From positions 3,342-67,341 of the forward strand of contig JAFLEE010000019.1 in NCBI GenBank assembly GCA_017302015.1: 64,000 nucleotides of DNA. Direction: 5' to 3'. Position 1 is the first letter of the stretch; each line of letters opens with the position of its first letter. The stretch comes from Spirochaetota bacterium (GTDB lineage: Bacteria; Spirochaetota; UBA12135; COTS27; JAFLEE01). The notes under the pieces are model-generated. The model was not told the origin of the DNA, ran no database searches, and saw nothing but the letters and a program-made list of their open reading frames with translations. The position numbers and the translations under genes are program-made. Shown here one piece after another: positions 1 through 6,049 of the stretch.

Positions 1-612
1 CGAAAACGCCAATACATCAACGCCATCTCGAAAATTAAATAACCGAATCGCCAGATTATTTCTAAAAATAGTCACGGAGTTCGTTTTATGTGCCCTTGTG
101 CTGTCACTAGGAAATCGAACTGGAGTGTTTCGCTCAATAAGTAAGATAGTGTTTGTCTCAATCATAATTAGCGAGTGCATCGAGGCATACAAGTCAACCG
201 AGCCCGAGCCCTGTGTTGCCGATTCCAGAAAGACCATGTATCGAGTGGTCTCGCTCGACTTACTATAGTAGAGTTTGCCAACCGCAATTCTGTTTGTGGC
301 CGAATCGAAATACTCTAAGCCATCTTGATCGTTACATTTTAAAATTTTGAATGCACTCGGCTTATTGCTTCTTGAAAAAAATCGAGTTTCAACCCCAGAA
401 ATCCATGGGACGTTCGATTCTGTTATTGGGCCATTGTTTCTTTGGCCACAAAATGAGGTTTCGTAGTCATTGTAGTGCAATCCCAACTTAAATACATTAA
501 GTGAATTTGAAAAATCCACTATTTGTATCTTATGGTTGTATACTGATTCTGATATTGGAAAGCAATTAAGCGCCAAAATAATACATAGAAAAGAAATTTT
601 ACAACAAATCAT
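1..612 (-). CDS. Cassette protein, putative secreted, 3' part outside window
   Basis: The minus-strand frame stays open for 204 codons from the ATG at 612 to the left edge without a stop, so the gene is partial. Residues 1-22 form a signal peptide (MICCKISFLCIILALNCF..., hydrophobic core, Cys at 17). The mature part is rich in Asn, Ser, Thr and Tyr, with motifs such as YETSFCGQ and VPWISGVETRFFS, suggesting a beta-rich exported protein. No family was recognised. It is the furthest cassette gene from intI that is visible, and its low-GC codon use is unlike the chromosomal genes to the right. Its cassette starts at the GTTATAT of the junction repeat at 667-673. Confidence 0.7.
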   Translation of the reverse strand, partial: MICCKISFLCIILALNCFPISESVYNHKIQIVDFSNSLNVFKLGLHYNDYETSFCGQRNNGPITESNVPWISGVETRFFSRSNKPSAFKILKCNDQDGLEYFDSATNRIAVGKLYYSKSSETTRYMVFLESATQGSGSVDLYASMHSLIMIETNTILLIERNTPVRFPSDSTRAHKTNSVTIFRNNLAIRLFNFRDGVDVLAFS

Positions 613-666
613 ATGATATCCTCAGATACTGTTGCTATATAAAAAGGTTTTATTATTCGCGCATTC

Positions 667-883
667 ATATAACGCCAGGCACTCAAGAAATGCACCGTAA
701 CAAGCCTATCATGAGAAGACGAGGAAAGTTCACCGGTGCATTTGGTTCGGAAGGGCGCCCGAAAAGAGGGCGATAAATCCCAGAAAGCCCTCTTTTCGGG
801 CGCTCTGGAGAACCTGACGAACCCCCCCCCCCGGAGGCCGAAGGCCGGAGCGGGGGTGAGGAACTTGAGTGGCCTCGTTAGGT
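667..883 (-). repeat. attC-like cassette junction repeat 1 (long, branched)
   Basis: About 217 bp, bounded by ATATAAC on the plus strand at 667-673 and GTTAGGT at 877-883. The outer arms CACTCAAG and CTTGAGTG pair. Inside are an AAATGCACCG/CGGTGCATTT stem and a 17-bp perfect stem (755-771 with 787-803), followed by a GC-rich third hairpin. It terminates the cassette carrying the 119-codon ORF. It is closely similar to the repeats at 1432-1644 and 2253-2461. Confidence 0.8.
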
Positions 884-986
884 GAAAAGACTGGGCGGCG
901 CAGGATGCGCCTCTTCTCTTGTATTTTGCGTTGAACAACGCCAAGAAACGAAGGCGCGAATTCCAAGTCGAGTAAAGCGAAAAAAA

Positions 987-1346
987 TCATTTCGATGCGA
1001 CCCATTTTTCATACTGCACATAGTCCCTCTGGATTACCTCTTTTTCAAACAACTTCGAAACTGCACCACCAAAAGAAATTTTATCAGTATATTCTGGATA
1101 TTCGGCCTTAGAAATTACATCGCGATAATCAATAATTGCAATTTCGATTTGGTTTCGAAGTCTTTCAATATTTTTAGATGAATTTCTGATAGCGTCGATC
1201 CAAACCCTGTACCTACCGTTTTTGCTGCCCTCACCAGAATACTTCATCAGTATAGAGAATACCATGTCGAAAGATTCCCGCGGAAACTCACGAGTAATAA
1301 TTCTATTGACGTCTTCAATTGAAAAAACCGGTACTTTCTGATCCAA
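987..1346 (-). CDS. Integron cassette protein, unknown function (119 aa)
   Basis: A cytoplasmic, charged, mostly helical protein with no signal peptide or membrane segment. It opens MDQKVPVFSIEDVNRIITRE and contains many Arg, Glu and Ile residues (RDVISKAEYPEY, SKLFEKEVIQRDY). I do not recognise a family. The ORF sits 5' to 3' in the cassette direction: its start follows the conserved leader hairpin at 1395-1415, and its stop lies about 100 bp before the junction repeat at 667-883. Low GC and cassette context point to horizontally captured DNA. Confidence 0.7.
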   Translation of the reverse strand: MDQKVPVFSIEDVNRIITREFPRESFDMVFSILMKYSGEGSKNGRYRVWIDAIRNSSKNIERLRNQIEIAIIDYRDVISKAEYPEYTDKISFGGAVSKLFEKEVIQRDYVQYEKWVASK

Positions 1347-1394
1347 GAGAATCTCTCCAATATGGATATTTCATGATTTCATTTTGAACATCTT

Positions 1395-1415
1395 AGGCCG
1401 CCAGGAAGGCGGCCT
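1395..1415. repeat. Cassette leader hairpin (AGGAA loop)
   Basis: AGGCCGCC at 1395-1402 pairs perfectly with GGCGGCCT at 1408-1415 around a five-base AGGAA loop, followed on the plus strand by CTTGC. A near copy stands in the same place in the next cassette (2217-2235). Smaller relatives lie at the other ends of the same two cassettes (897-911 and 1658-1672). Confidence 0.7.
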
Positions 1416-1431
1416 CTTGCCCAGGCTTTTT

Positions 1432-1644
1432 ACCTAACGCCAGACACTCAAGAAATGCACCGTAATAAGCCTACCATGAGAAGACGAGGAAAGTTCACCG
1501 GTGCATTTGGTTCGGAAGAGCGCCCAAAAAGAGGGCGATAAATCCCCGAAAGCACTCTTTTTGGGCGCTCTGGAGAACCTGACGAATCCCCCCGGAGGCC
1601 GCAGGCCGGAGCGGGGGTGAGGAACTTGAGTGGCCTCGTTATGC
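1432..1644 (-). repeat. attC-like cassette junction repeat 2 (long, branched)
   Basis: About 213 bp from ACCTAAC (1432-1438) to GTTATGC (1638-1644), matching the RYYYAAC/GTTRRRY-like ends of cassette recombination sites. It has the same order of elements as repeats 1 and 3. The long stem is 1518-1536 with 1552-1570 (one mismatch). It ends the cassette with the 164-codon ORF and starts the one with the 119-codon ORF. Confidence 0.8.
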
Positions 1645-1702
1645 GCAATGGTCGGGCGCCGCAGGATGCGGCTCTTATTCTTAAATCGATTTAGATCCAT
1701 AT

Positions 1703-2197
1703 TCAACTTTCCATTTCGATTCCCATGATTTTTAAAGAATTTGAAATTATACATGACAATACGTACTGTGTTGCATTCCCAGGAAGGGAAAAATCGAAAC
1801 GCGTGTGTTCATTTTCAATATTCAAATAAATGCCAATTCTTTTAAGTATCATGACATTTGAAAATTCTACTTCGGTTGGATTCTTTTTCTGAAACAGCGA
1901 TATTTTAACCGGATCAGCAAGTTCTTCGCGGTGATGGTCGAAATACAACCTTGGAGATCTACCCGAATCAGCTATTTTAAATTCACATAAAATATTTTCA
2001 ATACAACGAGTTCTTATTTTTTCTGATTCTTTCAAAATCATTTTAACAAGATCTGATTTCAATGAAATATCGGCGCCTGGTTCAATATTCAGGTCGACCG
2101 CAACAGGATACCCATTTACGATCAACGTAGAATCATAATAGTCCATGTGACCTTTTTGAGGAATCATTCCGAATGGATTGAAATCAAAGGTCTTCAT
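1703..2197 (-). CDS. Integron cassette protein, unknown function (164 aa)
   Basis: The start is set at the ATG at 2197 (MKTFDFNPFGMIPQKGHMDY) because GGAG lies six bases upstream. The frame is also open to a TTG at 2209. The protein has no signal peptide and reads as an alternating alpha/beta fold, with DLNIEPGADISLKSDLVKMI early and FDFSLPGNATQYVLSC late. I do not recognise a family. The stop lies 58 bp before junction repeat 2, the usual ORF-then-attC order. AT-rich codons mark it as foreign relative to the backbone. Confidence 0.7.
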   Translation of the reverse strand: MKTFDFNPFGMIPQKGHMDYYDSTLIVNGYPVAVDLNIEPGADISLKSDLVKMILKESEKIRTRCIENILCEFKIADSGRSPRLYFDHHREELADPVKISLFQKKNPTEVEFSNVMILKRIGIYLNIENEHTRFDFSLPGNATQYVLSCIISNSLKIMGIEMES

Positions 2198-2216
2198 TGA
2201 CATCTCCAAAATCTTT

Positions 2217-2235
2217 GGCCGCCACGATGGCGGCC
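2217..2235. repeat. Cassette leader hairpin (ACGAT loop)
   Basis: GGCCGCC (2217-2223) pairs perfectly with GGCGGCC (2229-2235) around ACGAT, followed on the plus strand by TCTTGCCC. It occupies the same position as 1395-1415, between the cassette boundary and the start codon, and shares its stem sequence but not its loop. Confidence 0.7.
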
Positions 2236-2252
2236 TCTTGCCCGACTATTGC

Positions 2253-2461
2253 GCATAACGCCAGGCACTCAAGAAATGCACCGTCTAGAGCCTACCATGG
2301 AACCTTGTGGAAAGTTCACCGGTGCATTTGGTTCGGAAGAGCGCCCCAAAAGAGGGCGATAATTCCCAGAAAGCCCTCTTTTGGGGCGCTCTGGAGAACC
2401 TGACGAACCCCCGAGCCGACCTTGGCGAGCGGGGTGAGGAACTTGAGTGGCCCCGTTATAT
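2253..2461 (-). repeat. attC-like cassette junction repeat 3 (long, branched)
   Basis: About 209 bp from GCATAAC (2253-2259) to GTTATAT (2455-2461). Outer arms CACTCAAG (2266-2273) and CTTGAGTG (2442-2449). First inner stem AAATGCACCG (2274-2283) with CGGTGCATTT (2320-2329). Second, a perfect 19-bp stem, 2339-2357 with 2373-2391. The third hairpin is GC-rich and weaker. It ends a remnant cassette that carries no ORF. Confidence 0.8.
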
Positions 2462-2529
2462 GAATGCGCTCTAGTCAATTTCATCCCCATTTTCTTCTCT
2501 TTTCAATCATTCCTCAGTTCTTCGCCTAA
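2462..2529 (-). other. Remnant cassette body without an ORF
   Basis: Only about 67 bp separate the site at 2524-2530 from junction repeat 3, too short for a gene (the best reading is a nine-codon ORF). The cassette start (GTTAGGCG) is not complementary to its own far end (GTTATATGAATGCGC at 2455-2469 on the plus strand). In the other complete cassettes the two ends match over about 20 bases. It therefore looks like a deletion or fusion remnant. Confidence 0.55.
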
Positions 2530-2647
2530 CGTGGCGTTCAGCAGCGCCGATATTTAAATGGTCCTTTCGAATACGAAATACATTTCGAAAAACGGGTAAT
2601 TTCGAAGGCAAAGCCCGTGCGGCGTCTGCTGCAACGAATTGTTCGAG
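2524..2647 (-). repeat. Conventional attC-like site of the first cassette
   Basis: On the minus strand it runs from CTCGAAC (2647-2641) through imperfect arms GCAGCAGACGCCG / CGGCGCTGCTG to GTTAGGC (2530-2524), 124 bp. The arms carry an extra base, as attC arms usually do. It shows no similarity to the three long branched repeats beyond the terminal bases. The AATTCGTT next to the first core resembles attC sites of well-known resistance cassettes, from memory. Confidence 0.65.
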
Positions 2648-2655
2648 TGCCTTTC

Positions 2656-2724
2656 TCATTCTGAGATTCCTGATCTTTTTTCTTCATGTTTTCTCTGTCT
2701 CTGAAATTCTTCAAATCTCTTCAT
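2656..2724 (-). CDS. Possible 22-aa peptide in the first cassette
   Basis: An ATG at 2724 preceded by AAGGAT opens 22 codons (MKRFEEFQRQRKHEEKR...) ending in TGA at 2656-2658, just before the attC site at 2524-2647. The peptide is highly charged with no hydrophobic segment. It fills the only place where the first cassette could carry a gene. The purine-rich strand here could produce such a frame by chance, so this is weak. Confidence 0.3.
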   Translation of the reverse strand: MKRFEEFQRQRKHEEKRSGISE

Positions 2725-2770
2725 CTATCCTTACTTTTTTTGATTCTGACCTGAGTTTTTTGTATTCCCT

Positions 2771-2790
2771 TGATTCACTCGAACAAGAAT
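2771..2790 (-). other. Candidate attI recombination point
   Basis: On the minus strand the sequence TTGTTCGAGTG (2787-2777) ends the intI-proximal DNA and begins the first cassette. Its perfect inverted copy CACTCGAACAA forms the far end of that cassette (2649-2639). This end-to-end complementarity is what a cassette inserted at attI should show. No hairpin is present here, as expected for attI rather than attC. The exact cleavage base is inferred. Confidence 0.45.
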
Positions 2791-2878
2791 TAGGCGATCG
2801 CCAGTAATCCCCCACCCACGCCCGTTTCACCCGAATTGTCCCGGTTCTGTTTTTTCACAAAAGAGCATAGCATGCCCT

Positions 2879-4111
2879 ATGCAACTAAAACGCCCAAACC
2901 CCGATGAAATCAAGGCTTTTAAAGCGCACTTACTCGATTCCGGCCATCCCGAAAACCGGGTGGCCTGGTCCATCAAATGGCTGGAACGCTTTTTGGTGGA
3001 ATGTGCGGATCCAATCTTGACGGACCAGACTGTCAACCAATATTTACATTCCCTGGAGGGGCGATTTTTAGACTGGCAGGTGAGGCAGGCGTCCGAGGTG
3101 ATTTCCCGCTATGGGGCTTGGTCGGGTGGAGTGAGTTTGGATGGAGAGCCGAAGGATTCAGCGCTGATCGCCGAGGCGAAGGCGCAGATCCGCCTCCTCC
3201 ACTATGCCTATCGCACCGAGCAGAGTTACCTCGATTGGCATCGGCGGTTTCTCAGGTTTCGGCGGGAGGAGGGGCTCCCCCTTGAGGCGCGTGCACTATC
3301 CTCTTTTTTGAGGAAGTTAAATGAAGGCGATGGAGTAGCCGCCTCGACCCTCAATCAGGCGCATCACGCGGTGGCCTTTCTCTTTAAGCACGTCCTTCGG
3401 AAGGAGGTGGATGCCCTGGAAGAGGTGCCGCTGGCGAAGCGGCCGAAAAGACTCCCTCAGGTCATTTCGCGGGAGGAAGTTTCTCGCCTGCTTTCGCAGA
3501 TGAATGGGACCACGGGGATCATGGGTGCGCTCCTCTACGGTTGCGGATTACGACTGATGGAATGCTGCCGATTACGGATAAAAGATATCGATCTAACGGG
3601 GAAGGGGGTCATGGTTCGGGGTGGGAAGGGCGGGAAGGACCGCAGGGTGCCCTTACCGCGGCGGCTCGAAGAAATCCTCGCCCAACAGATGCGCGTGGTG
3701 AAGCTCCGGCATGAAAGCGATGCCGAGCAGGGCATCCCCGTGTCCCTTCCCGAGGGCCTTGAGCGGAAGTACCCCGGCGCGGGCCTCGAGTGGCCATGGT
3801 TCTACGTGTTCCCTTCGGGGTCGACGTGCCAGCATCCCCGCCTTGCCTTGGTGGTGCGCCACCATCTCTTCGAGGACACGCTTCAACGGGCGGTGAAGGT
3901 GGCGGGAATCCGGGCGAACCTATCGGTGCCGGCCCATTGCCATCTATTACGCCATTCCTATGCCACCCATCTTTTGGAGGCCGGGACGGATATCCGCACC
4001 CTCCAGGAACTCCTCGGGCACCGCGATGTGTCCACCACCATGATCTATACCCACGTGATCCAGAGGCCGGGCCAGATGGTATCAAGTCCGTTGGATCTTC
4101 TTGGGCCTTAA
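2879..4111 (+). CDS. intI: Integron integrase (tyrosine recombinase), N-terminally extended
   Basis: A 410-aa tyrosine recombinase. Catalytic residues can be read as R225 (CGLRLMEC), K253 (GGKGGKD), H355 and R358 (HLLRHSYATH), H381 (LLGHRDVS) and Y390 (MIYTHV). The segment around 293-312 (GLERKYPGAGLEWPWFYVFP) is the extra patch that separates IntI from XerC/D recombinases. The core-binding SAM-like domain is about 97-185. The first 95 residues are an extension, since class 1 IntI is about 337 aa. It is divergent to the cassettes and next to the putative attI. Its GC content is chromosomal, unlike the cassettes. It would carry out attI x attC and attC x attC recombination. Confidence 0.92.
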   Translation: MQLKRPNPDEIKAFKAHLLDSGHPENRVAWSIKWLERFLVECADPILTDQTVNQYLHSLEGRFLDWQVRQASEVISRYGAWSGGVSLDGEPKDSALIAEAKAQIRLLHYAYRTEQSYLDWHRRFLRFRREEGLPLEARALSSFLRKLNEGDGVAASTLNQAHHAVAFLFKHVLRKEVDALEEVPLAKRPKRLPQVISREEVSRLLSQMNGTTGIMGALLYGCGLRLMECCRLRIKDIDLTGKGVMVRGGKGGKDRRVPLPRRLEEILAQQMRVVKLRHESDAEQGIPVSLPEGLERKYPGAGLEWPWFYVFPSGSTCQHPRLALVVRHHLFEDTLQRAVKVAGIRANLSVPAHCHLLRHSYATHLLEAGTDIRTLQELLGHRDVSTTMIYTHVIQRPGQMVSSPLDLLGP

Positions 4112-4464
4112 GGAAGGTTCTAAGAATTGGATCGATTGGATTTCAGAGGCGAATCCCTCTGACTTGATGTGTTGAGGAGTTCCCGCCGTTGAAGATGCGG
4201 GAATGATTGGGTGGCGGGAAAAAGCGTCTTGAGGCGTTTTAAGGTTCGATAGGATGGATCTCGCGAATGGCGCATTGGGGATGATGACCCTGTTTGCGCG
4301 AGGGATGCGTAGGGGAAGCCTGCCGCAGGCAGGCCGCAGCGAAGCGGAGCCCGAAGCAGCCCGACCCCGCAAGTTGGGTGGGGTGTGGAGAGGGGAAGCA
4401 GGAGCGGGGGCGCGCCCGAAAGTATCGGGAAATACCCTTTGCGCGTGTTTTGTACGCCCCGGCG
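4112..4464. other. Gene-free spacer with several palindromes
   Basis: No ORF here is convincing. It holds perfect inverted repeats: TCAGAGG/CCTCTGA (4143-4162), TTCCCGC/GCGGGAA (4180-4203) and GCCTGCC-GCA-GGCAGGC (4318-4334). An ACCCC/GGGGT hairpin region (about 4363-4384) and a directly repeated AGGGGAAGC (4311-4319, 4391-4399) follow. It separates convergent intI and cytochrome genes, so some hairpins may terminate transcription, but none has a clear T-tract. The 4265-4425 block has the look of a dispersed non-coding repeat. Confidence 0.5.
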
Positions 4465-4863
4465 CTATTTGTAATTTTCCCTCATGTGGATGATGTAGCG
4501 CGAGATCGCCATGCGCTCTTCCAGCGAGAGGAAGGGGTTCTTCGGCATGGCGGACTTCACGTTCGTGAGGCCCGTGCGGATGGTGGCGGCCATGGCTTCC
4601 TGGGAACTGCCCTGCAGGTAGGCGTTCGTCAGGCGGAAATCCATGGGCGGCGGCACCAGGCGGGAGGCTCGATCGCCATTCCCGTGGCCCGCGATCCCGT
4701 GGCACGCCGCGCAGCCCCGGATATGGTAGAGGGAGCGCCCCTGGAGGAGTTCATCGCGCTCGGCCTGGGGCATGGCGGCGAGGGCCGCGGGCATTTGGGG
4801 TCTTTGGGGCGAACACGCGGCGAGGAACAGCATGAGAAAGAGGGCGAAGGAAGTTCGGCGCAT
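4465..4863 (-). CDS. Lipoprotein c-type cytochrome, single haem
   Basis: 132 aa. A lipoprotein signal peptide ends in LAAC (C17), so the protein should be anchored at the periplasmic face. The haem site is C51-A-A-C54-H55, and M106 in SAMPKNPF is the likely sixth ligand, making it a small class I cytochrome c. It would carry electrons in a periplasmic respiratory chain. It is transcribed divergently from a second lipoprotein cytochrome with the same architecture 128 bp away, and a DUF420 protein follows that gene. The partner oxidase is not in the window. Confidence 0.88.
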   Translation of the reverse strand: MRRTSFALFLMLFLAACSPQRPQMPAALAAMPQAERDELLQGRSLYHIRGCAACHGIAGHGNGDRASRLVPPPMDFRLTNAYLQGSSQEAMAATIRTGLTNVKSAMPKNPFLSLEERMAISRYIIHMRENYK

Positions 4864-4935
4864 GGGGTATCATTTCATGGATTGGCGCCTGCGGCCCACG
4901 ACAGTCGCGGTGGGACGGCTTTCCGGTTTTGTCGG

Positions 4936-4946
4936 CGGGGTTTGAT
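4936..4946 (+). promoter_or_regulatory. Candidate -10 box for the downstream cytochrome gene
   Basis: TTGATAATATC lies about 45 bp upstream of the start at 4992, in the 128-bp gap between divergent cytochrome genes. GATAAT is a good -10 hexamer. No clear -35 is visible. Confidence 0.35.
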
Positions 4947-4991
4947 AATATCGTGGCCTAGGAGTACATTCTCTCACTATAGGAGACCCGC

Positions 4992-5408
4992 GTGAAAGTG
5001 ATCCTGGCCCTTCCCATTTTCGCCCTCTTGGCGTTGCTCCCCGCCGGCTGTGGAGGGTCCCGATTGGTCACCGTTGCCGTGGGGGGGCAGGAGCCGTCAG
5101 ATCCCGCTTCTGGCCGCAGTCTCTTCATGCGCAGCGGCTGCTTCCAATGCCATGGGATGGGCGGGGAAGGGGACGGCGCCATGGCGGCTTCGCTTCGCAA
5201 TCCTCCCCGGGATTTCCGCAAGGTCGATGCCTTCAAGGGCGGCACCCAGGTGCGCCAGATCGCCTTCACCATCAAGTACGCCAGCCAGTGGAGCCGTGTG
5301 ACGAACCAAAGCCTGGAGGGGATGCCCGATTTCTCCCAATTGCCCGACGGCGAATTGATGGCCCTCGCTTCCTACGTGAAGTACCTCCAGACCAATCAAG
5401 CGCGGTGA
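4992..5408 (+). CDS. Lipoprotein c-type cytochrome, single haem
   Basis: 138 aa with lipobox LPAGC (C20), haem motif C50-F-Q-C53-H54 and probable axial M111 in LEGMPDF. The haem region (GRSLFMRSGCFQCHGMGGEG) parallels that of the divergent neighbour at 4465-4863 (GRSLYHIRGCAACHGIAGHG), so the two look like paralogues from a duplication. The start follows AGGAG. Likely a membrane-tethered electron carrier. The next gene is a DUF420 membrane protein, a family often seen near haem-copper oxidase genes. Confidence 0.88.
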   Translation: MKVILALPIFALLALLPAGCGGSRLVTVAVGGQEPSDPASGRSLFMRSGCFQCHGMGGEGDGAMAASLRNPPRDFRKVDAFKGGTQVRQIAFTIKYASQWSRVTNQSLEGMPDFSQLPDGELMALASYVKYLQTNQAR

Positions 5409-5417
5409 GCCGTGCGA

Positions 5418-5424
5418 GCGTGTA
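5418..5424 (+). promoter_or_regulatory. Candidate -10 box for the DUF420 gene
   Basis: GTATACTA lies about 55 bp before the ATG at 5478, between it and the stop of the upstream cytochrome gene. It suggests the DUF420 gene can be transcribed separately. Confidence 0.3.
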
Positions 5425-5477
5425 TACTATAGAAGAAAGTGCCACGATAAGCGTGGAACGAAGAAGCGGAGTCAAGC

Positions 5478-6020
5478 ATGTCCTATGAGTCCATGAACGG
5501 CAAAGCGGGTGGGATAGTCTGGCGGCGGCGCGCCATCATCGGCCTCTCCATCGCGGTGCCCCTGGCGGTGGCCGCTCTATTCCGGGTGCATCTCCCCGGG
5601 CATGATCTCTCTTTCCTTCCTCCGATCTATGCGGGCATCAACGGGGTCACGGCGCTGCTCCTCATCGCGGCGGTCTGGGCGGTGCGCCACGGGCGCCGCT
5701 CCCTCCACCAGGGCCTCATGAAGACTTGCATCGGGCTCTCCGCCTCTTTTCTCGCCATGTATGTCGCCTATCATATGACGAGCGAGACCACCCATTACGG
5801 CGGGGTCGGGCCCGCACGGGCCGTTTACTTCTTTATCCTCATCACCCATATCGCCTTCTCCACGGCCATCACCCCCCTCGTGCTCCTCACCTTCTCCCGG
5901 GCCCTCGACGGGCGCTTCGATCGCCACAAAGCCCTCGCGAGGTTCACCTTCCCGATCTGGCTCTACACTTCGGTCACGGGCGTCGTGGTCTATTGGATGA
6001 TCCGGCCCTATTACCACTGA
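5478..6020 (+). CDS. DUF420 family membrane protein
   Basis: 180 aa with four to five membrane segments (roughly 19-37, 48-66, 84-100, 116-140, 158-175). Conserved His residues are spread through it (GRRSLHQGLMK, AMYVAYHMTSETTH, LITHIAFS, RPYYH), as in the DUF420/YozB family. GGAG precedes the ATG by seven bases. Family members are linked to cytochrome oxidase assembly or haem transport by genome context, but their biochemistry is not settled. Placement after two cytochromes c agrees with a respiratory role. Confidence 0.8.
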   Translation: MSYESMNGKAGGIVWRRRAIIGLSIAVPLAVAALFRVHLPGHDLSFLPPIYAGINGVTALLLIAAVWAVRHGRRSLHQGLMKTCIGLSASFLAMYVAYHMTSETTHYGGVGPARAVYFFILITHIAFSTAITPLVLLTFSRALDGRFDRHKALARFTFPIWLYTSVTGVVVYWMIRPYYH

Positions 6021-6049
6021 GGCGTATCTCTCCGCCGTCGTCGACCCCG

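Larger units (their letters stand above)
1..4111. mobile_element. Chromosomal integron: intI plus minus-strand cassette array (left end outside window)
   Basis: An integron-type tyrosine recombinase (2879-4111, plus strand) lies divergent to a row of minus-strand ORFs separated by palindromic repeats that begin and end with TAAC/GTTA. This is the standard integron layout, with attI expected just upstream of intI. The cassette DNA is AT-rich against a strongly GC-rich backbone, and its ORFs resemble nothing else in the window. Reading leftwards from intI I see five cassettes: a 22-codon ORF, a remnant without an ORF, a 164-codon ORF, a 119-codon ORF, and a secreted-protein ORF cut by the window edge. 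The array continues left of position 1. Confidence 0.9.

Noticed and set aside
730-1005. Short ORFs running through the junction repeats (also near 1434-1754 and 2269-2490)
   Set aside because: Their similar translations come from the repeated attC-like DNA, not from conserved proteins; they cross palindromes and cassette borders.
5726-6049. Upstream part of the AraC frame as a longer N-terminus
   Set aside because: It overlaps the DUF420 gene in another frame and lacks AraC-like sequence; ATG 6050 begins the conserved part.
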